Source: Candidatus Blautia intestinipullorum
GTDB taxonomy: Bacteria > Bacillota > Clostridia > Lachnospirales > Lachnospiraceae
Direction: 5' to 3'
NCBI GenBank assembly: GCA_019120475.1
Contig: DWVA01000206.1
Coordinates: 1-5,801 of the forward strand
DNA: 5,801 nt
This document shows positions 1 through 5,708 of the stretch, piece by piece; position 1 is the first letter of the stretch; each line of letters begins with the position of its first letter. Position numbers and translations under genes: made by a program. The notes under the pieces are model-generated. The model saw only the letters and a program-made list of their open reading frames with translations. It searched no databases and was not told the DNA's origin.

Positions 1-965
1 TTATGACGATCCACAACCTGAAATTCCAGGGCGTATGGGATGTGAAGACAGTAAAGGCTATTACGGGACTTTCCGACTACTATTTTGCTCCGGATAAACT
101 GGAAGCATACAAAGACGCCAACTTCCTGAAAGGAGGAATCGTCTTTGCAGACGCTGTGACTACAGTGAGCAAAACATATGCGGAGGAAATTAAAACCCCG
201 TTCTACGGCGAACGTCTGGAAGGTCTTCTTCAGGCACGTTCTAACAGCCTGAGAGGAATCGTCAACGGAATTGACTACGACGTATTCAATCCGGAGACAG
301 ACCAGTACATCACCAAGACATATAATGCCAAGACTTTCCGCAAGGAAAAGGTAAAAAATAAACTCCAGCTTCAGAGAGATTTCGGGCTTAACGAAGATCC
401 GAAAGCAATGCTTATCGGCATCGTTTCCCGTCTGACTGACCAGAAGGGATTTGACCTGATCGCCTATGTTATGGACGAATTGTGCCAGGATGCAGTGCAG
501 ATTATCGTGCTTGGAACAGGGGACGAGCGCTATGAAAACATGTTCCGTCACTTTGACTGGAAATATCATGGAAAAGTGTCCGCTCAGATTTATTATGACG
601 AACCGCTGTCCCACAGGATCTACGCGGCGTCCGACGCTTTCCTGATGCCGTCGCTGTTCGAGCCCTGCGGCCTCAGCCAGCTTATGAGCCTCCGCTACGG
701 CACGCTGCCTATCGTGCGTGAAACCGGCGGTCTTAAGGATACGGTGGAGCCTTATAATGAATTCGAGGGAACAGGCACAGGATTCAGCTTCAGAAATTAC
801 AACGCCCATGAGATGCTGGCGACTGTCCGGAATGCCGAGCGTGTATTCTATGACAACAAGCGGGAATGGAACAAGATGGTGGACCGCGCCATGGCTGCGG
901 ACTTCTCCTGGAACAATTCCGCAAGGCAGTATGAGGAAATGTACAACTGGCTGATCGGTGAATGA
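1..965 (+). CDS. glgA: Glycogen synthase GlgA (GT5), C-terminal part; 5' end outside window
   Basis: This enzyme transfers glucose from ADP-glucose to the end of an alpha-1,4-glucan chain in cytoplasmic glycogen synthesis. The frame is already open at base 1; the first in-frame Met (base 3) is internal, within the family's conserved TIHN segment, so roughly the first 150 residues are missing (estimate by family comparison). Of the 320 visible residues, VNGIDYDVFNP (88-97) is a typical GlgA signature. VSRLTDQKG (141-149) carries the Arg and Lys (R143, K148) expected to bind the ADP-glucose phosphates. LFEPCGLSQL (219-228) carries the conserved catalytic-region Glu (E220), and TGGLKDTV (241-248) is the usual GT-B C-terminal motif. 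The C-terminus (DFSWNNSARQYEEMYNWL) is a normal GlgA ending, so this end is intact. No other glg gene is visible. Family assignment is very secure. Confidence 0.97.
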   Translation, partial: MTIHNLKFQGVWDVKTVKAITGLSDYYFAPDKLEAYKDANFLKGGIVFADAVTTVSKTYAEEIKTPFYGERLEGLLQARSNSLRGIVNGIDYDVFNPETDQYITKTYNAKTFRKEKVKNKLQLQRDFGLNEDPKAMLIGIVSRLTDQKGFDLIAYVMDELCQDAVQIIVLGTGDERYENMFRHFDWKYHGKVSAQIYYDEPLSHRIYAASDAFLMPSLFEPCGLSQLMSLRYGTLPIVRETGGLKDTVEPYNEFEGTGTGFSFRNYNAHEMLATVRNAERVFYDNKREWNKMVDRAMAADFSWNNSARQYEEMYNWLIGE

Positions 966-983
966 ATAGATTCCTGATTTTTT
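954..983 (+). terminator. Possible weak intrinsic terminator overlapping the glgA stop
   Basis: Bases 954-963 can pair with 970-978: nine pairs including one G-T, with T959 bulged. The loop is GAATAG, and a T-run follows to 983. The stem includes the start of the glgA stop codon (963-965). It is AT-rich and modest, so this is an inference from shape. It would separate glgA from the small genes downstream. Confidence 0.4.
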
Positions 984-992
984 GAGATACTA
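963..992 (+). promoter_or_regulatory. Candidate sigma-G-type sporulation promoter for the small-gene pair
   Basis: TGAATA (963-968) and GATACTA (986-992) are separated by 17 bases. They resemble the Bacillus sigma-G consensus (GHATR, about 18 bases, CATNHTA); the -10 matches at six of seven positions. A start near 999 would give a leader of about 25 bases before the first small gene, with its AGGAGG inside. A spore-coat-type gene downstream fits forespore or sporulation control. The elements are short, the consensus comes from Bacillus, and a weak sigma-A reading is also possible. Confidence 0.4.
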
Positions 993-1023
993 TCTATCAT
1001 AAAAGAATGAGGAGGTAGTATCA

Positions 1024-1209
1024 ATGACAGAAATCTCAGAATTGGATTTACAGAATCTGCGGCATCTGATCGGAGGTTTTGATACCACACATTGTAAAAT
1101 GCAGGATTATGCGGAAAAGGCACAGGATATGGAAGTAAAGCAGTTCTTCCAGAAGTCCGCGCAGTCTGCCCAGCAGACAAAGCAGCAGCTAATGCAGTTT
1201 TTACAGTAG
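1024..1209 (+). CDS. Small helical protein, 61 aa, probable partner of the CotF-like protein
   Basis: I do not recognise a named gene. The product is a Gln/Lys-rich two-helix protein: one amphipathic helix at about residues 7-33 and a second at about 36-60, separated by a short Asp turn, with no signal peptide or membrane segment. A strong GAGGAGGT (1009-1016) lies seven bases before the ATG, which fixes the start. The stop codon overlaps the ribosome-binding site of the next gene, suggesting co-transcription and coupled translation. Its second helix (EVKQFFQKSAQSAQQ) lines up loosely with the corresponding helix of the downstream protein (QLKQTLKQIRNQCEM), so the two look like distant relatives. 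Context suggests a small spore-associated, ferritin-like half-bundle protein. That role is inferred; the reality of the gene is well supported by its RBS and spacing. Confidence 0.8.
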   Translation: MTEISELDLQNLRHLIGGFDTTHCKMQDYAEKAQDMEVKQFFQKSAQSAQQTKQQLMQFLQ

Positions 1210-1213
1210 GAGG
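1208..1213 (+). promoter_or_regulatory. Shine-Dalgarno AGGAGG overlapping the upstream stop codon
   Basis: AGGAGG begins within the TAG stop (1207-1209) of the 61-aa gene. It lies six bases before ATG 1220 and nine before the alternative ATG 1223. Either start is possible and changes the product by one Met. The overlap points to translational coupling of the two small genes. Confidence 0.85.
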
Positions 1214-1219
1214 TATCGG

Positions 1220-1471
1220 ATGATGAATGAAAAGACAATGGTTGCAGATACGCTGGCAGGAATCAACGGGGAACTGGTGCGCTACGGTGAGATGATCCCT
1301 CAGACTGAAAATCCGCAGTTAAAACAGACGCTGAAACAGATCCGCAATCAGTGCGAAATGTCTCAGGAAGAGATTTACAACATTGCCCGGGCAAAAGGTT
1401 ATTATGTGCCTGCCGCAAAGGCTACAAGAGAAGAAGTGGATCATGTACGTTCCATTCTGAGCCAGGGCTGA
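1220..1471 (+). CDS. CotF-family small spore coat protein, 83 aa
   Basis: This resembles the Coat F domain family, small helical proteins found in or on the spore coat of Bacilli and Clostridia. Visible hallmarks are an N-terminal KTMVADTLAGINGELVRYGE helix (about residues 5-24), the NPQLKQTLKQIRNQCE segment (31-46), and then the family-typical Lys-Gly-Tyr-Tyr-x-Pro motif (KGYYVP, 59-64) after a helix containing EEIYNIA. The family is usually placed in the ferritin-like superfamily, but I see no set of metal-ligand Glu/His residues that would make this a ferritin. It follows the 61-aa gene by ten bases and is followed by a terminator, so the pair forms a short operon. A coat role is inferred from the family; its location in the spore is not shown by sequence. 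Confidence 0.85.
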   Translation: MMNEKTMVADTLAGINGELVRYGEMIPQTENPQLKQTLKQIRNQCEMSQEEIYNIARAKGYYVPAAKATREEVDHVRSILSQG

Positions 1472-1485
1472 TAAAAATGTAAAAT

Positions 1486-1540
1486 AAGAGCTTCTGCAGG
1501 GTACCTTCGGACAGGTTCCCGCCAGGAGCTCTTTCTTTTT
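1486..1540 (+). terminator. Intrinsic terminator of the small-gene operon
   Basis: AAGAGCT (1486-1492) pairs with AGCTCTT (1527-1533). The stem continues through a T-G pair, CTG/CAG, GGG/CCC and ACC/GGT, interrupted by a 2x2 and a 1x1 mismatch, to an 8-base loop at 1506-1513. A T-rich tract (TTTCTTTTT) follows. It lies 14 bases after the CotF-like stop and insulates recA from upstream transcription. Confidence 0.88.
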
Positions 1541-1570
1541 GCAGGTCAGCCCGGAAAACGTCGAAAATTT

Positions 1571-1603
1571 TTGCTTGACATGTGGGGAAAAGTATAATAG
1601 CAT
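1571..1603 (+). promoter_or_regulatory. Sigma-A promoter region of recA
   Basis: There is a perfect TTGACA at 1575-1580 and a perfect TATAAT at 1593-1598, but they are only 12 bases apart and cannot form one normal promoter. Two workable pairings overlap: TTGACA with TAGCAT (1598-1603) at 17 bases, or TTGCTT (1571-1576) with TATAAT at 16 bases. Either gives a start near 1605-1610, just before the LexA box. An A/T tract (1564-1572) lies directly upstream. Confidence 0.8.
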
Positions 1604-1617
1604 GTAAGAAGAAAACA

Positions 1618-1631
1618 CGAACATAGGTTTG
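1618..1631 (+). promoter_or_regulatory. LexA (SOS) operator of recA
   Basis: CGAACATAGGTTTG matches the Gram-positive LexA/DinR box core GAAC-N4-GTTC in seven of eight core positions. It differs from the palindrome CGAACATATGTTCG at two bases. It lies just downstream of the predicted start of transcription, so bound LexA would overlap the initially transcribed region. The position before recA, the classic SOS gene, makes this a confident call. Confidence 0.87.
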
Positions 1632-1668
1632 GAAAAGCTTAGAAAATAAATGAAGGAGAAACAGCAAT

Positions 1669-2751
1669 ATGTTAAATGAAGACAAACAGAAGGCTCTGGA
1701 CGCGGCGCTGAGCCATATTGAGAAGCAGTATGGGAAAGGATCGGTTATGAAACTTGGGGAATCCGGAGCTCATATGCAGGTGGAAGCGGTGCCTACCGGC
1801 TCTCTGGGCCTGGATATTGCCCTTGGAGTAGGCGGTATTCCAAAGGGAAGGATCGTGGAGATCTATGGTCCGGAATCCAGCGGTAAGACCACAGTAGCCT
1901 TACATATGGTAGCAGAGGTGCAGAAGCGGGGAGGAATCGCAGGCTTTATCGACGCGGAGCATGCTCTTGACCCGGTATATGCCAAACATATAGGCGTGGA
2001 TATCGACAACCTTTATATTTCCCAGCCGGATAATGGCGAGCAGGCGTTGGAGATCACAGAGACGATGGTGCGCTCCGGAGCGGTAGACATTGTGATCGTT
2101 GACTCTGTCGCGGCTCTTGTGCCGAAGGCGGAGATCGAAGGCGATATGGGAGACAGCCATGTGGGACTTCATGCCCGTCTGATGTCTCAGGCTCTTCGGA
2201 AACTTACCGCGGTGATCAGCAGGTCCAACTGTGTGGTGATCTTTATCAACCAGCTTCGTGAGAAGGTAGGAGTTATGTTCGGAAATCCGGAAACAACGAC
2301 AGGAGGACGGGCTCTGAAATTCTATGCGTCTGTAAGACTGGACGTGAGAAAAGGGGAGGCTCTCAAGCAGGGCGGCGAGATCGTTGGAAGCCATACCAAG
2401 GTAAAGGTTGTCAAGAATAAGGTGGCCCCGCCTTTTAAACAGGCGGAATTCGACATTATGTTCGGAACAGGAATCTCAAGAGAAGGCGAGATCCTGGATC
2501 TTGCTTCCGATTGTTCGGTTGTAAATAAAAGCGGCGCCTGGTATTCCTACAATGGAGACAAGATCGGACAGGGACGTGAAAACGCGAAAATATACCTGAA
2601 GGATCATCCGGAGGTCTGCAGTGAAATTGAAAAGAAGGTGAGGATCCATTACCATCTGCTTCCGGAAGAGGAAGGGCAGGATGTATCCGCAGCCGAGCCT
2701 TTAAGCCAGGAAGAAACAGAGGCTGTACAGCAGGAGACAGAAGAATCCTGA
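1669..2751 (+). CDS. recA: Recombinase RecA, 360 aa, full length
   Basis: RecA is an ATP-dependent DNA strand-exchange protein that forms filaments on single-stranded DNA and triggers LexA self-cleavage. In order, the sequence shows an N-terminal helix for filament contacts (DKQKALDAALSHIEKQYG), Walker A GPESSGKT (67-74), the catalytic-Glu segment DAEHALDP (95-102, E97), Walker B IVIVDS (141-146), loop L1 around EGDMGDSH (157-164), FINQLREK (192-199) and loop L2 GNPETTTGG (205-213). The C-terminal domain follows, ending in an acidic tail in which 11 of the last 30 residues are Asp or Glu; such tails restrain DNA binding in known RecAs. All key residues are present. AAGGAGA (1653-1659) is well spaced before the ATG. 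recX follows after 12 bases with no terminator, so they are probably co-transcribed under LexA control. Confidence 0.99.
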   Translation: MLNEDKQKALDAALSHIEKQYGKGSVMKLGESGAHMQVEAVPTGSLGLDIALGVGGIPKGRIVEIYGPESSGKTTVALHMVAEVQKRGGIAGFIDAEHALDPVYAKHIGVDIDNLYISQPDNGEQALEITETMVRSGAVDIVIVDSVAALVPKAEIEGDMGDSHVGLHARLMSQALRKLTAVISRSNCVVIFINQLREKVGVMFGNPETTTGGRALKFYASVRLDVRKGEALKQGGEIVGSHTKVKVVKNKVAPPFKQAEFDIMFGTGISREGEILDLASDCSVVNKSGAWYSYNGDKIGQGRENAKIYLKDHPEVCSEIEKKVRIHYHLLPEEEGQDVSAAEPLSQEETEAVQQETEES

Positions 2752-2763
2752 TGAGGTGAGAGG

Positions 2764-3258
2764 ATGGCAGATACAGACATCTGGGAAGAGAAAAAACGGG
2801 CCAGAAAAAAGGCAATGAGGCTTCTGGAGAGGATGGACCGTACGGAAAAGGGTTTAAAAGAAAAACTGACGCAGGCGGGTTTTTCCGGGGAGGCTGCGGA
2901 GGACGCGGTCTCCTATGTGAAGGAATACGGATATATCAATGATCAGAGGTATGCGGAAAATTATATTTTTTCCCGTATCCGCGAAAAAAGCCGGCAGCGT
3001 ATTTTCCAGGAATTATACCAGAAAGGGGTTGCCCGGGAAACTGCGGAGAAGGCCTGGGAGACGGTGTTTTCCCTGGAACAGCCGGATGAGAGGGCGCTGC
3101 TCTGTTCCACTGTGGAGAAAAAGTATGCGCCGGGAACAGAACTGGACGAAAAACAGATGCGCAGATTATACGGATATCTTGTCAGAAGAGGCTTCCGGTG
3201 GGAGGACATATCTTCCGTTCTGGAAGAGCTGAACATCACGGCTTCCTACGGAAAATAA
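2764..3258 (+). CDS. recX: Regulatory protein RecX, 164 aa
   Basis: RecX binds RecA filaments and modulates, usually inhibits, their recombinase and co-protease activity. The product is all-helical and charged, as expected for tandem three-helix RecX repeats. Typical features are an N-terminal ARKKAMRLLERMDRTEKGLKEKL stretch split over residues 13-35, the YGYINDQRYAENYI segment (55-68), and SRQRIFQELYQKGV (76-89), which corresponds to the family's G/S-x-x-R-I-x-x-E-L-x-x-K-G-V pattern. A third, more divergent repeat lies near 127-157 (DEKQMRRLYGYLVRRGF). The length is close to short RecX proteins such as that of E. coli. GAGGTGAG (2753-2760) precedes the ATG. Overlap with recA in one transcript would make RecX part of the SOS response as its own brake. 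Confidence 0.95.
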   Translation: MADTDIWEEKKRARKKAMRLLERMDRTEKGLKEKLTQAGFSGEAAEDAVSYVKEYGYINDQRYAENYIFSRIREKSRQRIFQELYQKGVARETAEKAWETVFSLEQPDERALLCSTVEKKYAPGTELDEKQMRRLYGYLVRRGFRWEDISSVLEELNITASYGK

Positions 3259-3282
3259 TGATAATAAAAAGTATAGAAAAAC

Positions 3283-3311
3283 TTGACAGAATTATCAAAA
3301 ACAGCTAAACT
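3283..3311 (+). promoter_or_regulatory. Candidate sigma-A promoter for rny
   Basis: A perfect TTGACA (3283-3288) is followed after 17 bases by TAAACT (3306-3311), which matches four of six -10 positions. A start near 3318 would leave a leader of about 40 bases before the GTG. No terminator is visible between recX and this site, so rny may also receive read-through from recA-recX. Confidence 0.6.
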
Positions 3312-3323
3312 TGTATTGTTGTA

Positions 3324-3333
3324 ATTGTACAAT
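3324..3333 (+). promoter_or_regulatory. Perfect 10-base palindrome in the rny leader
   Basis: ATTGTACAAT is self-complementary and sits 6-15 bases after the predicted transcription start of rny. A further ATTGT (3315-3319) lies nine bases upstream of the first half. It could be a repressor operator, but the sequence is AT-rich and no regulator is identified. The TACAAT within it could also serve as a -10 element, though no good -35 lies at the right distance. Confidence 0.25.
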
Positions 3334-3344
3334 GAAAACTAAAT

Positions 3345-3361
3345 AAGGAGGTGCTCCTGTG
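3345..3361 (+). promoter_or_regulatory. rny ribosome-binding site, GTG start, and SD-sequestering hairpin
   Basis: AAGGAGGTG (3345-3353) is a near-perfect Shine-Dalgarno seven bases before GTG 3359, counting from the end of AAGGAGG. This decides the GTG start, since no ATG is near. AGGAG (3346-3350) can pair with CTCCT (3354-3358) across a GTG triloop, placing the SD in a five-pair hairpin that ends directly at the start codon. The SD is certain; regulatory use of the hairpin is inference. Confidence 0.7.
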
Positions 3362-4918
3362 GCAATCATAATTATTAGTGTAATTGTCGCTGTAGTGGTC
3401 GCACTGCTTATTGCGGTTCCAGTTACTTGCAAGGTTGCTGTTGACAACAAGGCAAAAAAAGACGCCGAAGTTGTGGGCACAGCAGAAGAAAGAGCAAGAA
3501 GCATCATAGATGAAGCTTTAAAAACTGCTGAAACGAAGAAAAGAGAAGCTTTGTTGGAAGTGAAGGAAGAATCTCTCAGAACAAAAAATGAACTGGAGAA
3601 AGAAACCAAGGAACGCAGGAACGAACTGCAGAAATACGAGCGCCGCGTTTTATCAAAGGAGGAATCTGTAGATAAAAAAGCGGATGCAGTAGAAAAGCGT
3701 GAGGCTGAATGCACAGCAAAGGCTGCCGAGTTGCAGAAAAGAGAAAAGAAAGTAGAAGAACTTGAGCAAAAAGGAGTACAGGAACTGGAAAGAATTTCCG
3801 GTCTGACCTCCGAACAGGCAAAAGACGAGCTGCTGAAAACAGTGGAAGACGATGTGAAGGTGGACGTTGCCAAGCTTTACAAAGAGCTTGAAAGCCGCGC
3901 CAAAGAAGACGCTGACAAGAAAGCGAAGGAGTATGTGGTCAACGCGATACAGAAATGCGCGGTAGACCATGTGGCTGAAACAACGATTTCTGTTGTCCAG
4001 CTTCCCAGCGATGAGATGAAGGGAAGGATCATCGGCCGTGAAGGACGTAATATCCGTACACTGGAGACTCTCACAGGCGTGGATCTGATCATTGACGATA
4101 CACCGGAAGCTGTGGTTCTGTCCGCTTTTGATCCTATCCGGCGTGAAGTGGCGAGAGTCGCTCTTGAAAAGCTGATCGTTGACGGACGTATCCATCCGGC
4201 AAGGATTGAGGAGATGGTGGAGAAAGCCCAGAAGGAAGTAGAGGCGCAGATCCGTGAGGACGGAGAAAACGCTGCTATGGACGTAGGGGTTCACGGCATT
4301 CATCCGGAGCTTCTGAAACTGCTGGGACGTATGAAATTCCGCTCCAGTTACGGTCAGAACGCTCTGAAACATTCTATTGAGGTAGCGCAGCTTTCCGGAC
4401 TTTTGGCAGGCGAAATCGGCGTAGACGTCCGGTTGGCGAAAAGAGCTGGTCTTCTTCATGACATTGGAAAATCCATTGACCATGAAGTAGAAGGATCACA
4501 TATCCAGATAGGAGTGGATCTCTGCAAGAAATATAAGGAATCTCCTGTGGTGATCAACGCAGTTGCTTCTCACCATGGAGATGTGGAGCCGGAATCTCTT
4601 GTAGCATGTATCGTGCAGGCGGCAGACGCAATTTCCGCTGCAAGGCCAGGTGCGAGAAGAGAGACTCTGGAGACTTATACCAACCGTCTGCAGCAGTTGG
4701 AGGAGATTACCAATGAATTTAAAGGCGTTGATAAGTCTTTTGCTATTCAGGCAGGCAGGGAAATCCGTGTGATGGTAATTCCGGATCATGTATCGGATGC
4801 AGACATGGTTATTCTGGCAAGGGATATTGCGAAGCAGATTGAGGCGGAACTGGAATATCCGGGCCAGATCAAGGTCAATGTCATCCGTGAGAGCAGGGCT
4901 GTGGACTATGCAAAATAG
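3359..4918 (+). CDS. rny: Ribonuclease Y, 519 aa
   Basis: RNase Y is a membrane-anchored endoribonuclease that starts decay and processing of many mRNAs in Firmicutes. Translation begins at a GTG fixed by its SD. Residues 3-23 form a single hydrophobic membrane anchor. About 30-200 is a long Glu/Lys/Arg-rich coiled coil. A KH RNA-binding domain follows, with the GxxG loop in IIGREGRN (224-231) and TLETLTGVDLIIDDTPE (234-250). The HD phosphohydrolase domain shows H338, the HD pair H367-D368 in LLHDIGKSIDHE, H405-H406 and D423 in QAADAISAARPGAR, all as expected for metal binding and catalysis. The C-terminus (IKVNVIRESRAVDYAK) is intact, and the length is nearly identical to the Bacillus subtilis enzyme (520 aa). 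The gene is flanked by its own candidate promoter and a terminator, so it can be expressed independently of recA-recX. Confidence 0.98.
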   Translation: MAIIIISVIVAVVVALLIAVPVTCKVAVDNKAKKDAEVVGTAEERARSIIDEALKTAETKKREALLEVKEESLRTKNELEKETKERRNELQKYERRVLSKEESVDKKADAVEKREAECTAKAAELQKREKKVEELEQKGVQELERISGLTSEQAKDELLKTVEDDVKVDVAKLYKELESRAKEDADKKAKEYVVNAIQKCAVDHVAETTISVVQLPSDEMKGRIIGREGRNIRTLETLTGVDLIIDDTPEAVVLSAFDPIRREVARVALEKLIVDGRIHPARIEEMVEKAQKEVEAQIREDGENAAMDVGVHGIHPELLKLLGRMKFRSSYGQNALKHSIEVAQLSGLLAGEIGVDVRLAKRAGLLHDIGKSIDHEVEGSHIQIGVDLCKKYKESPVVINAVASHHGDVEPESLVACIVQAADAISAARPGARRETLETYTNRLQQLEEITNEFKGVDKSFAIQAGREIRVMVIPDHVSDADMVILARDIAKQIEAELEYPGQIKVNVIRESRAVDYAK

Positions 4919-4965
4919 GACGCAGGCTGATTACAGGCCGAAGTTCATACATCAGTAAATAATAT

Positions 4966-4996
4966 AAGAGCCGTGTGGAATATCCACACGGCTCTT
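4966..4996 (+). terminator. Strong hairpin terminator after rny
   Basis: AAGAGCCGTGTGGA (4966-4979) is perfectly complementary to TCCACACGGCTCTT (4983-4996), giving 14 pairs with an ATA loop. The bases after it (CTGCGTCTGT) are only moderately T-rich, so classical U-tract termination may be incomplete. The stem could also protect the rny 3' end. Confidence 0.78.
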
Positions 4997-5015
4997 CTGC
5001 GTCTGTAAATCCTTT

Positions 5016-5043
5016 CCGGCCGGAGGAGGAGATCATCCGGCGG
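5016..5043 (+). other. GC-rich stem-loop with a purine (SD-like) loop upstream of spoIIM
   Basis: CCGGA (5020-5024) pairs with TCCGG (5036-5040). The stem extends by G5019-C5041 and, with G5018 bulged, CC/GG. The 11-base loop GGAGGAGATCA carries an SD-like sequence that is not usefully spaced from any start codon of a supported gene. It lies before the predicted sigma-E start, so it would not be part of the sporulation transcript. Its function is unknown. Confidence 0.35.
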
Positions 5044-5064
5044 CGGTAATAGTGAGAATCATGG

Positions 5065-5093
5065 GAATATTTTCTTCTCCAGGCCCGTACACT
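5065..5093 (+). promoter_or_regulatory. Candidate sigma-E promoter of spoIIM
   Basis: GAATATT (5065-5071) matches the sigma-E -35 pattern KMATATW exactly. CGTACACT (5086-5093) matches CATACAMT in seven of eight positions, and the spacer is 14 bases, within the known 14-15 range. In B. subtilis spoIIM is a mother-cell sigma-E gene, which fits. A start near 5100 leaves a very short leader before ATG 5109. Confidence 0.65.
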
Positions 5094-5108
5094 GTACAGG
5101 GTGAGGGT

Positions 5109-5708
5109 ATGAAAAAAAGACGTGAAATTTATAAAAGAAGAAAACTGCCGGCAGGAGGGATTTTCTTCGGAGGATTCCTTTTGGGGATTTTGCTGCCTAA
5201 TATCCTGTGGAAACTGGAGTGGCGTCAGAAGACGGCGGCCTCTCTTTATCTGATCGGCGCTTTTGCGGAAAAAACAGCGTCAGGTTATGAGTATCTGGGA
5301 GAAGTGCTGAAGATACGGGGAAGCCTTTATCTTCTTGCCGCCTTTTGCGGCATTTCTGTTTTCGGTGTTCCTCTGGCGGTAACAGGAATCCTGCTTATGG
5401 GATTTCAGACGGGAATCCTGCTGGCTATGTCGGTTCTTGAATTTGGGCTTCAGGGCGGTCTCATCGGTGCGGGGCTTTTGTTTCCCCAGTATCTGATCTA
5501 TCTGCCGTGTATCTTTTATTTGATGAACCAGGTATACCGCCAGTCTATGGAAATCTGGCGCAGCCGCGGGCTGTTTCCGGAAAAGATATCGGAATATGCC
5601 GTCCGGTTGTTTTTGTGCGGTATCGTATATTTTGCGGGAATTCTTCTGGAAGCCTACTGTAATCCTGTAGTCGTAGAGGTTCTTATGAAAAGCCTGAAAA
5701 TTTTTTAA
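5109..5708 (+). CDS. spoIIM: Stage II sporulation protein M (SpoIIM), 199 aa
   Basis: SpoIIM is a multi-pass membrane protein that works with SpoIID and SpoIIP, recruiting these peptidoglycan hydrolases for septal thinning and engulfment of the forespore by the mother cell. A basic N-terminus (MKKRREIYKRRK) is followed by hydrophobic segments at about 14-34, 72-112 (probably two), 117-141 and 163-184. The ending ILLEAYCNPVVV (178-189) fits the family's conserved Leu-Glu-x-Tyr-x-Asn-Pro close. Length is near the roughly 214 aa of B. subtilis. The frame stays open to a GTG at 5052, giving 218 aa, but the extra 19 residues are unlike the family, that start lacks a spaced SD, and a sigma-E promoter match lies within the extension. 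GGTGA (5100-5104) is spaced for ATG 5109, which I prefer. There is no clear terminator after it, so a downstream gene may be co-transcribed. Confidence 0.92.
   Translation: MKKRREIYKRRKLPAGGIFFGGFLLGILLPNILWKLEWRQKTAASLYLIGAFAEKTASGYEYLGEVLKIRGSLYLLAAFCGISVFGVPLAVTGILLMGFQTGILLAMSVLEFGLQGGLIGAGLLFPQYLIYLPCIFYLMNQVYRQSMEIWRSRGLFPEKISEYAVRLFLCGIVYFAGILLEAYCNPVVVEVLMKSLKIF

Noticed and set aside
533..545. LexA-like AAAACATGTTC inside glgA
   Set aside because: It lacks the GAAC left half, lies deep in coding sequence and has no promoter beside it.
1900..2394. Minus-strand open frame opposite recA (164 codons)
   Set aside because: It is a shadow of the highly conserved recA coding sequence, with no recognisable protein motif of its own.
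3653..4483. Long minus-strand open frame (276 codons) opposite rny
   Set aside because: It is antisense to a conserved full-length RNase Y, has no recognisable family, and is a by-product of that gene's codon use.
4944..4965. Sigma-E-like TTCATAC...AATATAAG before the rny terminator
   Set aside because: The -10 match is poor, and the transcript would run straight into the hairpin at 4966-4996.
5052..5108. N-terminal extension of spoIIM from GTG 5052 or ATG 5061
   Set aside because: No correctly spaced Shine-Dalgarno; the GGAGGAGG at 5022-5029 is over 20 bases away. The added residues are unlike the family, and the segment holds a sigma-E promoter match.
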